DNA of 9,357 nt from the NCBI GenBank assembly GCA_002479645.1, contig DLOO01000078.1, forward strand, positions 32,172-41,528. The letters are read 5' to 3'. The position numbers and the translations under genes were made by a program. Position 1 is the stretch's first letter; each line of letters begins with the position of its first letter. Shown here piece after piece: positions 1-6,328 of the stretch. Origin of the DNA: Lachnoclostridium sp. UBA7482. GTDB taxonomy: Bacteria; Bacillota; Clostridia; Lachnospirales; Lachnospiraceae. A model generated the notes under the pieces. It was not told the DNA's origin and searched no databases. It saw only the letters and a program-made list of their open reading frames with translations.

Positions 1-22
1 GCGCTTACGAGACCCGGATGGT
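1..22. repeat. Left arm of an exact 22-bp inverted repeat at the window edge (probable chimeric end)
   Basis: Bases 1-22 are the perfect reverse complement of bases 277-298; base 23 no longer matches the complement of base 276. The arm could extend left beyond the window. It replaces the conserved sequence expected after the Lys-His pair of the AICAR formyltransferase. A fold-back assembly or amplification artefact is therefore more likely than a real repeat. The bases at 21-22 fit both sides of the junction, giving about 2 bases of microhomology. Confidence 0.85.
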
Positions 23-224
23 GCTTGAAGGAGGCTGCCGCCGGAAGTCCGGTTGCCTTTTTCAGCTCGCGAACCAGCTGCCAGCCGTTAAATGCATCCA
101 TGAAGTTGATGTAACCCGGCTTGCCGTTAAGTACGGTAATCGGAAGCTCCGCACCGTTCTTCATGAAGATACGGGAAGGCTTCTGATTAGGGTTACAGCC
201 GTATTTTAATTCTAATTCGTTCAT
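1..224 (-). CDS. Stand-alone AICAR formyltransferase (transformylase half of PurH), partial, 3' end missing
   Basis: This enzyme would transfer a formyl group from 10-formyltetrahydrofolate to AICAR, giving FAICAR, the second-last step of IMP synthesis in the cytoplasm. The visible protein starts [18 protein letters not shown], then has [20 protein letters not shown] and AASFKH (residues 63-68). That is the beginning of the transformylase domain, so there is no fused cyclohydrolase domain; the cyclohydrolase is the separate gene just upstream. K67-H68 match the catalytic Lys-His pair of the PurH/ATIC family (family knowledge). The start is ATG at 224, with AGAGG six bases before it; an ATG at 229 is followed at once by a stop. 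The gene lies 36 bases after the cyclohydrolase. Anomaly: family members continue V-SPAGA after the KH pair, but here residues 69-74 read HPGLVS, encoded by bases 1-22, an inverted copy of 277-298. I believe only 23-224 is genuine; the complete protein would be roughly 390 residues. Confidence 0.9.
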   Translation of the reverse strand, partial: MNELELKYGCNPNQKPSRIFMKNGAELPITVLNGKPGYINFMDAFNGWQLVRELKKATGLPAAASFKHHPGLVS

Positions 225-260
225 CACATTCCTCTTTCTGCGCCTGTACAGCGCAAGTGA

Positions 261-977
261 TTATTTGTTTTTATTTACCATCCGGGTCTCGTAAGCGCCG
301 GTAGCAATATCAATATAACGTACAAAAAGAGAAACTTTATTGTCCTCATTCAGACTGTTCCAGAGCATATCGGTAAATTCGTCAATCGTTCCGCCGATTG
401 CGATCCACTTCGGCTCGCCCTCGAAGCTCGGAAGCGGGCTGCCGTCGCTCATATAAGTGTGGATAAAGTGTCCTTCACCGGGCGCTGCTACGTCATAAGA
501 ATAGGTATGTCTCTCGCAAATATCCGGATTGCCGTTATGGCTCTTAAGAATGGACATTGCGTAGTCATACCTGCCATCCTCAATATGCATAATACCCGAG
601 ATTCTCGGCGTATAGTTCGGCGCATCATGCTCGTACTTACGAACTCTCAAAGACTCCTCAAAAGTCTTGCCCTCACTCATGCCGTCGTAGATGGTATCCG
701 TCTGATCGCCATTCGTTACGATCGTGTTATTGCCGAGAACGCGAACCGGGGAGTAGATAATAAGCTCCGGTGCAACAAGCAGGGTGCTCGGGTCAAATGC
801 CTCCGTACGGATGCCTTCGCCCTGCTCCGCAAAGATACGGTTACGGCTGCTTGCGCTGCGACCCATAATAAAATACGCCGTTACTGCCTGCTTACCGTCC
901 GGTGTTCTGCCGATGATGATACCACGACCCGGATAGGCATTATTCTGAAGTTCCTGCGCAATGTTTAACTGCTCCAT
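261..977 (-). CDS. IMP cyclohydrolase, PurO-like
   Basis: Predicted to close FAICAR to IMP, the last step of de novo purine synthesis. The 238-residue protein resembles the PurO/IMP_cyclohyd family (archaeal-type, NTN-hydrolase-like fold) rather than the N-terminal domain of PurH. Visible family-like stretches are NAYPGRGIIIGRTPDGKQ (13-30), YFIMGRSASSRNRIF (35-49), APELIIYSPVRV (69-80), THR/TPRISG-type text at 123-128 and TYMSDGSPLPSFEGEP (174-189). There is no signal peptide or membrane segment, so it should be cytoplasmic. The start is fixed by a perfect AGGAGG at 983-988, five bases before the ATG. It follows the DUF3899-like gene by 20 bases and precedes the stand-alone AICAR formyltransferase by 36 bases. 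Together these two replace a single bifunctional PurH. The length is a little over the roughly 200 residues known for archaeal PurO, which suits the bacterial branch. The assignment is by sequence resemblance only. Confidence 0.9.
   Translation of the reverse strand: MEQLNIAQELQNNAYPGRGIIIGRTPDGKQAVTAYFIMGRSASSRNRIFAEQGEGIRTEAFDPSTLLVAPELIIYSPVRVLGNNTIVTNGDQTDTIYDGMSEGKTFEESLRVRKYEHDAPNYTPRISGIMHIEDGRYDYAMSILKSHNGNPDICERHTYSYDVAAPGEGHFIHTYMSDGSPLPSFEGEPKWIAIGGTIDEFTDMLWNSLNEDNKVSLFVRYIDIATGAYETRMVNKNK
277..298. repeat. Right arm of the 22-bp inverted repeat, inside the IMP cyclohydrolase gene
   Basis: This is the native copy. It encodes residues AYETRMV near the C-terminus of the IMP cyclohydrolase and fits that reading frame smoothly, whereas the partner at 1-22 disrupts a conserved protein. 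The two arms are separated by 254 bases. Confidence 0.85.
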
Positions 978-982
978 AATTT

Positions 983-988
983 CCTCCT
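983..988 (-). promoter_or_regulatory. Consensus Shine-Dalgarno (AGGAGG) for the IMP cyclohydrolase
   Basis: On the minus strand this reads AGGAGG with a five-base spacer to the ATG at 977. It is the only unbroken AGGAGG among the intergenic start regions here. It suggests the purine genes are translated independently rather than by coupling to the gene before. Confidence 0.85.
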
Positions 989-997
989 GAATTGTTT

Positions 998-1402
998 TTA
1001 TTCCGCCACCTGATACCAGATAACGGTAAATACCACTCCCAATACCAACAGAAGAAGTCCGCTTCGAAGCACTATACCCACTGTACTGCGGTTCCTGCGT
1101 TTCTCCGCCTTTTCCTGTTTATAGTCGTAAAAACTCCGGTGCGCCTGTCTTGCCTTTCCCGGGACAAACATGTGCGCCGCGCTCTTTACTGCGTAACCAA
1201 GGGAATCAAAGAACCCATCTCCCGCAACCCACATCAGCAGTCCGAGGCACACCTCAAAGACGCCGACGATAGAGAATCCGTCGCAAACCGCCAAAATGCG
1301 ATCCGCTGTCGTCTCCGCCGACAGCACGCCTCTTGCAAGCATCATAAGCGCTGCCAGTCCGAAAGAAATGCCTATGGCAATCCACTGTTTCCGTTGTTTC
1401 AT
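998..1402 (-). CDS. Small three-helix membrane protein, DUF3899-like
   Basis: A 134-residue protein of unknown function. It begins MKQRKQW and has a hydrophobic helix at about residues 7-25, a second at about 44-60 (VGVFEVCLGLLMWVAGDGFF) and a third at about 109-130 near the C-terminus. Between helices 2 and 3 is a conserved-looking segment, FFDSLGYAVKSAAHMFVPG, followed by a basic linker, YDYKQEKAEKRRNRS (residues 92-106), expected on the cytoplasmic side. The pattern of a G-FFD-LGYA motif, then a YDYK-EK-EKR linker, resembles DUF3899 proteins of Bacillota. I recall that family from memory and could not search it. The ATG at 1402 is preceded by AAGGTG and by AGGAG overlapping the OppF stop; the gap to OppF is 10 bases. 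The tight spacing between the peptide importer and the purine genes suggests co-transcription but does not reveal a role. Confidence 0.75.
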   Translation of the reverse strand: MKQRKQWIAIGISFGLAALMMLARGVLSAETTADRILAVCDGFSIVGVFEVCLGLLMWVAGDGFFDSLGYAVKSAAHMFVPGKARQAHRSFYDYKQEKAEKRRNRSTVGIVLRSGLLLLVLGVVFTVIWYQVAE

Positions 1403-1412
1403 TTACGACACC

Positions 1413-2627
1413 TTACTCCTGTCTCATTGCCTTATACTTCTCAAATTCCTTCTGTGTACAGCGTACAAAATGTCCGGGTACAATCTCGCGGAATTCGGGT
1501 TCCTCGGTAGAATACTCATGGTCTACCAACGGATTGTAATGAATACGCACTCTGCCCTTTTCCTGCGCCGGGTCCGGCAGCGGGATTGCGGAAAGAAGCG
1601 CTCTTGTATAAGGATGCAGAGGATGTGCAAACAGTTCCTCCGAATCACACATTTCTACCATATTACCAAAATACATAACGCCGATACGATCGGAGAAATA
1701 TTTTACCACGGAAAGGTCATGGGCAATGAACAAAATGGAAAGACCCATGGATTTTCTCAAATCATTTAACAGGTTAATAACCTGGGCACGAATCGAAACG
1801 TCCAATGCGGAAATCGGCTCGTCGGCAATAACCAGCTCCGGCTTCATAATGATGGAACGTGCAATACCGATACGCTGACGCTGACCGCCGGAAAATTCGT
1901 GCGGATAACGGCCGGCGTGCTCACGGACAAGGCCTACGGTTTCAAGCATCTCGTAAACCTGCTCCATGATATATTCTTTATCCTTCTCGCCCTGGATAAC
2001 CAGACCTTCGGAAATGATTTCCTTTACGGTCATACGGGGGTCAAGAGAAGCAACCGGGTCCTGATAGATCATCTGAATCTTGGTAATCAGCTTCTGCTTT
2101 TTCACGCTGCTGCATTTCTTGTGATATTCCTTCTCAAGCTCTGCCTTTGCCTCTCCGTTCGCAGCTGCAATCTTCGGCTCATACTCCGCTTTCAGCTCTT
2201 CCAGAGCCTGCGCGCGGTACTGCTCGTTGCAATGCTTATGATCCTTCTTTGCCTTTGCAATCTCCTGTTTCAGCTCCTCGATACGTGCCGTACACTCCTG
2301 CATACGCTTCTGTGCGTCGGCACCGTTTCCGAGGCTCTTCATCTCCTGCTTCAGCGCCTTAATCTCATCCTTGTATCCCTGCGTTCCCGCAACAATACGC
2401 TGTCCCTTGAAATAAACGCTGCCGGAGGTTGCATCATATAACTTAATAATGGTACGGCCGGTTGTGGTCTTGCCGCATCCGGATTCGCCTACAAGCCCGA
2501 AAACCTCCCCCTTCTTAACATCGAAGGAGACATTGTTTACAGCCTTCTTTACATAACCGCCCTTGCCGAAATACATGGAAAGGTGGTCTACTTTGAGGAT
2601 ACTTTCTCTGGTATCGATTTCACTCAT
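1413..2627 (-). CDS. oppF: Oligopeptide ABC transporter ATP-binding protein OppF, with a coiled-coil-like insert
   Basis: The second of two ATPase subunits that drive the importer, bound to the permeases on the cytoplasmic face. Of 404 residues, the visible motifs are Walker A GESGCGKT (47-54), Q-loop YQDP (188-191), then ASLDPRMT as in OppF proteins, signature FSGGQ (245-249), Walker B LVIADEP (265-271), D-loop SALD (273-276) and switch histidine in IAHD (301-304). The OppF-type tail HPLHPYTRALLSAIPLPDP follows at 335-353. All catalytic residues are present. Usual OppF proteins have about 320-330 residues. The extra length is a charged segment at about 82-180, between Walker A and the Q-loop, rich in Glu, Lys and Gln. 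The ATG overlaps the OppD stop by four bases (ATGA), with GGAGGA at 2634-2639 six bases upstream, which suggests coupled translation. The true substrate, peptides or another nutrient, is not shown by sequence. Confidence 0.93.
   Translation of the reverse strand: MSEIDTRESILKVDHLSMYFGKGGYVKKAVNNVSFDVKKGEVFGLVGESGCGKTTTGRTIIKLYDATSGSVYFKGQRIVAGTQGYKDEIKALKQEMKSLGNGADAQKRMQECTARIEELKQEIAKAKKDHKHCNEQYRAQALEELKAEYEPKIAAANGEAKAELEKEYHKKCSSVKKQKLITKIQMIYQDPVASLDPRMTVKEIISEGLVIQGEKDKEYIMEQVYEMLETVGLVREHAGRYPHEFSGGQRQRIGIARSIIMKPELVIADEPISALDVSIRAQVINLLNDLRKSMGLSILFIAHDLSVVKYFSDRIGVMYFGNMVEMCDSEELFAHPLHPYTRALLSAIPLPDPAQEKGRVRIHYNPLVDHEYSTEEPEFREIVPGHFVRCTQKEFEKYKAMRQE
2088..2384 (-). other. Insert domain in OppF (about residues 82-180)
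   Basis: This segment lies where ordinary OppF proteins have a short loop between the GQRI-like strand and the IQMIYQDP Q-loop. It is almost entirely charged or polar helix-forming residues (for example EIKALKQEMKSL, CTARIEELKQEIAKAKK and KAELEKEYHKKC), so a pair of coiled-coil helices is likely. No membrane segment or known motif is seen. Boundaries are approximate because part replaces a native loop of 15-25 residues. Confidence 0.7.
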
Positions 2628-4774
2628 TGCTGTTCCTCCGCCTTCCTGTTACTTTCCATCTTTGCAATACGGTTTTTGATAATCTGCGGAAGCTCTATCT
2701 TCGGAGCATCCGGGTGAAGCAGCCAGGTGGCTGCATAGTGAGTGTCCGTGATTTTGAACATCGGCGGCTGCATCTCGAAATCAATCTCAAGAGCGTATTT
2801 ATTACGATCCGCAAATGCATCTCCCTTGGGAGGATAAATCATATTCGGCGGAGTTCCGGGGATGGATTCCAGCGTCTCAACCGTGTTAAGATCCGGTACG
2901 GAGGAAAGAAGCGCCCAGGTATACGGATGTGCCGGAGCATAGAAAATATCTTCCGCGGTACCATATTCTACAATCTTACCGGCATACATAACGCCGATGC
3001 GGTCTGCCATATTTGCAACAACACCCAGGTCGTGGGTAATGAAGATAACGGAAAGGTTCCTCTCCTTCTTCAGGTTGTTAATCAGTTCCAGAATCTGAGC
3101 CTGAATCGTAACATCAAGCGCGGTTGTCGGCTCGTCACAAATCAGGACGTCGGGATTTGCCGTAAGCGCAATCGCGATAACGATACGCTGACGCATACCG
3201 CCGGAAAACTCGAACGGATACTGGCTGTAACGGCGGCGGGGCTCGTCAATACCTACGCTTGCCATCAGCTTAATCGCGCGTTCCTTTGCCATTCCTTTGC
3301 TGATTTTGTATACGGACTCAGCGGCACATTCCTTCAGATAATCCACAATCTCCATGGTTCTCTTGTGGAGGTCGCCGTTTCTGTTATTTTCCAGCTGCCA
3401 TTCAAAATGCGGCTTCATCTCGGCTACGATACCAACGATATCCTGCTGCGCAACCTCAAGGTCTACGTAGCTGGCAGGAATGACCTCCCATTCGGGAGCC
3501 TTTCCCTTTGCTGCAATTCTGTCGTACTTGGCTTTCTGCGAGTTATAACGCTTCTCCTCTGCCTTATTCTTCTCGATACCCTCAAAATAAAGCTTCATCG
3601 CATAATCAATCGAAGTATCGAAGGTATGCGTCAGGCTGTCCTTGGTAACCTCAAGCGGGTTAAGACAGAGAATGATTTTTTCCTTCAAATGCTTTGCAAG
3701 TGCGGTTGCGTCATTCTTCTCAAGCGTACCCTGCAAAACAGGAATTGCCTTGTCGATTTCGGCAATCGCTTCCTTTCTGTGGGCGTCGGTCTGCTCAATG
3801 GAAAGCTTCACGGCCTTCTCAATCTTTTGCAGGAAGGAATCCATAAATTCACTGTTCAGTTTGTCGGCTGCCAGAGCATTTAACTGAGCGACCGGCATAT
3901 CCGGAACCGTCTTTTCCACATAGGTCAGATAGTAGCCTACGGAGAAGGTGTCCGGCTTCTCGTATGCAAGCGCATTGCGAAGAATCTTTTGCAGCTCCTC
4001 AAGCTGAGGAATCATTGCGGTATAATCCTTTGCCTTGCGGCCTTCCTTTTCATTTGCGAGAATATGAATCACAAGCTCCTGAAGACGCGCTTCCTCCGCG
4101 CGTACTACGAAGTAGGAACATGCCTTCTTAGCATTGGTGCAAACTTCGGCAGTATCGTCCTTAATGCCGGCAACTGCCTTGTTCTGAATGCGGAGAACCA
4201 TGTTTTCTGCCAGATTGGCGGCGCTTTCCGCATATGCAAGACTCTGCTGATATTCCTGTTCCAGCTCGCAGTGCTTCTCCTCGAATTTACGGAAGGTAGC
4301 AATATCGGTCTTGCCGGTTTCGCCGTCTCCTGCGGCTGCCATAAACTTCTCGATGGAAGAGAACATGTCGTTCATTGCCCTCTTGTTCTCACGGCGGGAA
4401 GCCTTATTTTTCAGAAGCATCGCCTCGGTCAGCTGATTGCCGACACGCATAATCGGGTTCAAACTGGAGAGAGGGTCCTGAAATACCATGGCAATCTTAT
4501 CACCGCGGATGCGATGGAATTCCTCCTCGGAAATCTTCATCAAATCCTTATCTCCGTAGAGAATCTTGCCGCCCTCAACAATCGCATTTCCTGCCAAAAT
4601 ACCCATAATGGCACGGCTGGTAACCGACTTTCCGGAGCCGGACTCGCCTACGATAGCCAGAGTCTCGCCCTTGTATAAATCAAAGTTAATTCCCCGAACT
4701 GCCTGCAGCTTACCGCTGGCAGTTTTGAAGGAAATCGTTAAATCCTGTACTTTCAGTTTTGTTTCCTTGGCCAT
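2624..4774 (-). CDS. oppD: Oligopeptide ABC transporter ATP-binding protein OppD, with a ~370-residue insert
   Basis: The first ATPase subunit of the importer, 716 residues against about 330-360 for typical OppD/DppD. Visible in one unbroken frame are Walker A GESGSGKS (43-50), Q-loop VFQDPLSSLNP (97-107), signature FSGGMRQR (523-530), Walker B VLICDEPTTALD (543-554), switch histidine ITHD (579-582) and the OppD tail HPYTWALLSSVP plus IPGTPPNM (616-645). The nucleotide site is therefore complete. The extra sequence, about 128-494, sits between the Q-loop and the AKERA-IKLMASVGI stretch that normally comes soon after it. The C-terminal region, where many relatives carry a four-cysteine cluster, has no cysteine here (GDAFADRNKYALEIDFE). 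The ATG at 4774 shares one base with the OppC stop (TAATG). A GAGAGGAG ribosome site at 4785-4792 lies inside the OppC end. The gene ends overlapping OppF by four bases. Confidence 0.93.
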   Translation of the reverse strand: MAKETKLKVQDLTISFKTASGKLQAVRGINFDLYKGETLAIVGESGSGKSVTSRAIMGILAGNAIVEGGKILYGDKDLMKISEEEFHRIRGDKIAMVFQDPLSSLNPIMRVGNQLTEAMLLKNKASRRENKRAMNDMFSSIEKFMAAAGDGETGKTDIATFRKFEEKHCELEQEYQQSLAYAESAANLAENMVLRIQNKAVAGIKDDTAEVCTNAKKACSYFVVRAEEARLQELVIHILANEKEGRKAKDYTAMIPQLEELQKILRNALAYEKPDTFSVGYYLTYVEKTVPDMPVAQLNALAADKLNSEFMDSFLQKIEKAVKLSIEQTDAHRKEAIAEIDKAIPVLQGTLEKNDATALAKHLKEKIILCLNPLEVTKDSLTHTFDTSIDYAMKLYFEGIEKNKAEEKRYNSQKAKYDRIAAKGKAPEWEVIPASYVDLEVAQQDIVGIVAEMKPHFEWQLENNRNGDLHKRTMEIVDYLKECAAESVYKISKGMAKERAIKLMASVGIDEPRRRYSQYPFEFSGGMRQRIVIAIALTANPDVLICDEPTTALDVTIQAQILELINNLKKERNLSVIFITHDLGVVANMADRIGVMYAGKIVEYGTAEDIFYAPAHPYTWALLSSVPDLNTVETLESIPGTPPNMIYPPKGDAFADRNKYALEIDFEMQPPMFKITDTHYAATWLLHPDAPKIELPQIIKNRIAKMESNRKAEEQQ
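3293..4393 (-). other. Large helical insert domain in OppD (about residues 128-494)
   Basis: About 367 residues are inserted in the helical subdomain of the ATPase, after the Q-loop and before the signature. The segment is charged and mostly helix-forming, with coiled-coil-like stretches such as FEEKHCELEQEYQQSLAYAE (164-183) and IPQLEELQKILRNALAYE. A few aromatic patches occur near 279-285 and 457-460. It has few glycines or prolines, no run hydrophobic enough to cross a membrane, and no Walker or zinc-like motif. I do not recognise a named domain. The part around 496-515 after the insert resumes normal OppD sequence, which fixes the right border well; the left border is uncertain by about ten residues. 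Confidence 0.75.
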
Positions 4775-6324
4775 TATTCATCTGCTCCTCTCAATGAAGG
4801 GTTAAATGCATCCCGCAAGCCGTTGCCAAACAGGTTGAAAGAAATCTCAAGCAGGGAGATAAACAACGCAGGGAACATAATAATATGCGGGAACGAGGAC
4901 AGGAATGCATTACCATCCGCAAGCATCGTTCCGATGGATGTCAGACTGGAGGTCTGAAGGTTAATAATACCCAGGTAGGACAAAATCGACTCGGAGAAAA
5001 TAACTCCGGGAATAATCAAAATCGTACCGGTAATAATGGTTCCGAGGGAATTCGGAAGTATGTGACGGAAAATGAGCCGCCTGTCGCTGGCGCCGAGAGT
5101 CCTCGCTGCCAATACATACTCCTGCCCCTTGAAACGATAGAACTGTGTTCTTACCCGGCTTGCAATACCGATCCAGCCGGTAAGGACAAATGCGAACAGC
5201 AGGGATAAAATCGGTCCGACCTTGCTTGCCAGGTGCAGGTTAAACAGAATCGCAACAACGGTAAACGGCACGGACGCCAGAATATCGCTGATTCGCTCCA
5301 TAATCAAGTCGGTAGCGCCGCCGTAATATCCTTCCACAGAACCGTAAACAACACCGATAATGAAGTTAATCAGGGAAACCGAAATTGCCAAAAGGAAGGA
5401 CAATCTCGCACCTGCCGCCAGACAACTCAGGATATCCTGACCATGCTGGTTCGTTCCGAACAAATGCGTTGCATAGAAACCGTTCTTAAAACGATAATAC
5501 TCTTTGTAATGAAGGCGTACACGATAGCCGGTCTGGTTCTTAATCGCGTATACATACCAGGACTGTCCGTCCTCGCCGCCGTTATCATCTGCAAGCCGCA
5601 GGCTGGTATACTTTGCGTAAACCTGCTTCTTGCTGGTCTTATAATTCGGCTTGAAAATCGGATTGCCGTCATCGTCATGGAATTTGGACTCGCCGGAAGA
5701 GGTCTTGTTCTCATCGGCAAGCTGATACCACAGATTTGCGCCGTTTACGGCAACAAACTGGGTCTTATAATTGTCAGGCATCGGATAGATAACCTGAATG
5801 TTGTTATCCGTCTGATAGGACTGAAGCTCAAAATACTCTTCATCGGAAAGGTCGGCATAGATAAATCCAACCCTATCGTAAGAATCTACATCAATTTCAT
5901 AAATCAGGCGTCCGGTATTTTTGTCACTGTATTTTTTCACAAGCTCTTTTACAGAAGACTCCCCGAACTCGTAACCGATGGAGGTATAGTAGTCGAAACC
6001 GGACTGACCTTCTTTCTGCACCTTGCAGCCGTCCCAGCCGAGGAACGACAGCGCCTCGCACTTGGGAAGTACGGTCTTATAGTAACCGTCACGGAAATCA
6101 ACATTGTAATGTGATATCATCGGAACAACAAATGCGAACAATAACAGGCAGAGAATGATGATTGCCGCAACAACAGAGGACTTATTCTTGCGGAAACGAC
6201 GCATCGCATCGCGGAAGTAACCCACGGGCTTCGTTTCCAGCTTTTTGTCCGTAATCTTATCGCCACGCCGGGCAAGCTTTAACTTGTCCGCCGGAATATT
6301 CATGTTCATTGGATTCTCGCTCAT
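4774..6324 (-). CDS. oppC: Oligopeptide ABC transporter permease OppC, with a large extracytoplasmic domain
   Basis: The second membrane-spanning subunit, forming the translocation path together with OppB. Of 516 residues (usual about 300), the N-terminal cytoplasmic part (1-50) ends in MRRFRKNKSS before helix 1 (51-71). A soluble stretch of about 215 residues follows. Typical OppC sequence then resumes: HLFGTNQHGQDILS (287-300), helices from about 305 onward, and the EAA coupling loop EYVLAARTLGASDRRLIFRH (402-421), which contacts an ATPase. The end, FNLFGNGLRDAFNPSLRG (496-513), is characteristic of OppC/DppC. Six membrane segments can be placed. The start at 6324 is four bases after the OppB stop, with GGAGAAAGG at 6332-6340 seven bases before the ATG. 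The stop overlaps the OppD start by one base. Confidence 0.93.
   Translation of the reverse strand: MSENPMNMNIPADKLKLARRGDKITDKKLETKPVGYFRDAMRRFRKNKSSVVAAIIILCLLLFAFVVPMISHYNVDFRDGYYKTVLPKCEALSFLGWDGCKVQKEGQSGFDYYTSIGYEFGESSVKELVKKYSDKNTGRLIYEIDVDSYDRVGFIYADLSDEEYFELQSYQTDNNIQVIYPMPDNYKTQFVAVNGANLWYQLADENKTSSGESKFHDDDGNPIFKPNYKTSKKQVYAKYTSLRLADDNGGEDGQSWYVYAIKNQTGYRVRLHYKEYYRFKNGFYATHLFGTNQHGQDILSCLAAGARLSFLLAISVSLINFIIGVVYGSVEGYYGGATDLIMERISDILASVPFTVVAILFNLHLASKVGPILSLLFAFVLTGWIGIASRVRTQFYRFKGQEYVLAARTLGASDRRLIFRHILPNSLGTIITGTILIIPGVIFSESILSYLGIINLQTSSLTSIGTMLADGNAFLSSFPHIIMFPALFISLLEISFNLFGNGLRDAFNPSLRGADE
5467..6108 (-). other. Extracytoplasmic insert domain in OppC (about residues 73-286)
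   Basis: Located between membrane helix 1 and the conserved HLFGT motif, a position outside the cytoplasmic membrane in this family. It is polar and rich in Tyr, Asp, Lys and Asn. Sequences such as GRLIYEIDVDSYDRVGFIYA, QSWYVYAIKNQTGYRVR and HYKEYYRFKNGFYATH suggest a beta-rich globular fold. Two cysteines, C89 and C100, lie near its start. Ordinary OppC proteins have only a few dozen residues here. The function is unknown; a contact with the binding protein is an inference. Confidence 0.75.
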
Positions 6325-6328
6325 AGTA

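Noticed and set aside
239..255. Small inverted repeat TGCGC / GCGCA between the cyclohydrolase and transformylase genes
   Set aside because: Only five pairs around a seven-base loop and no U-rich tail; too weak to call a terminator or regulatory structure.
2627..3883. A long plus-strand open frame (418 codons) opposite OppD
   Set aside because: It lies wholly antisense to the intact OppD, its translation resembles no protein I know and has no convincing domain order, and OppD accounts fully for the region. It is a shadow of codon usage on the other strand.
2624..4774. OppD might be two genes or a frameshifted fusion, because of its size
   Set aside because: The Walker A half and the signature/Walker B half are in one unbroken frame, and both are needed for a single ATPase, so this is an insertion and not a fusion of two proteins.
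5233..6114. Plus-strand open frame of 293 codons opposite OppC
   Set aside because: Antisense to a recognisable permease, with no family resemblance and no plausible ribosome site; treated as a shadow.
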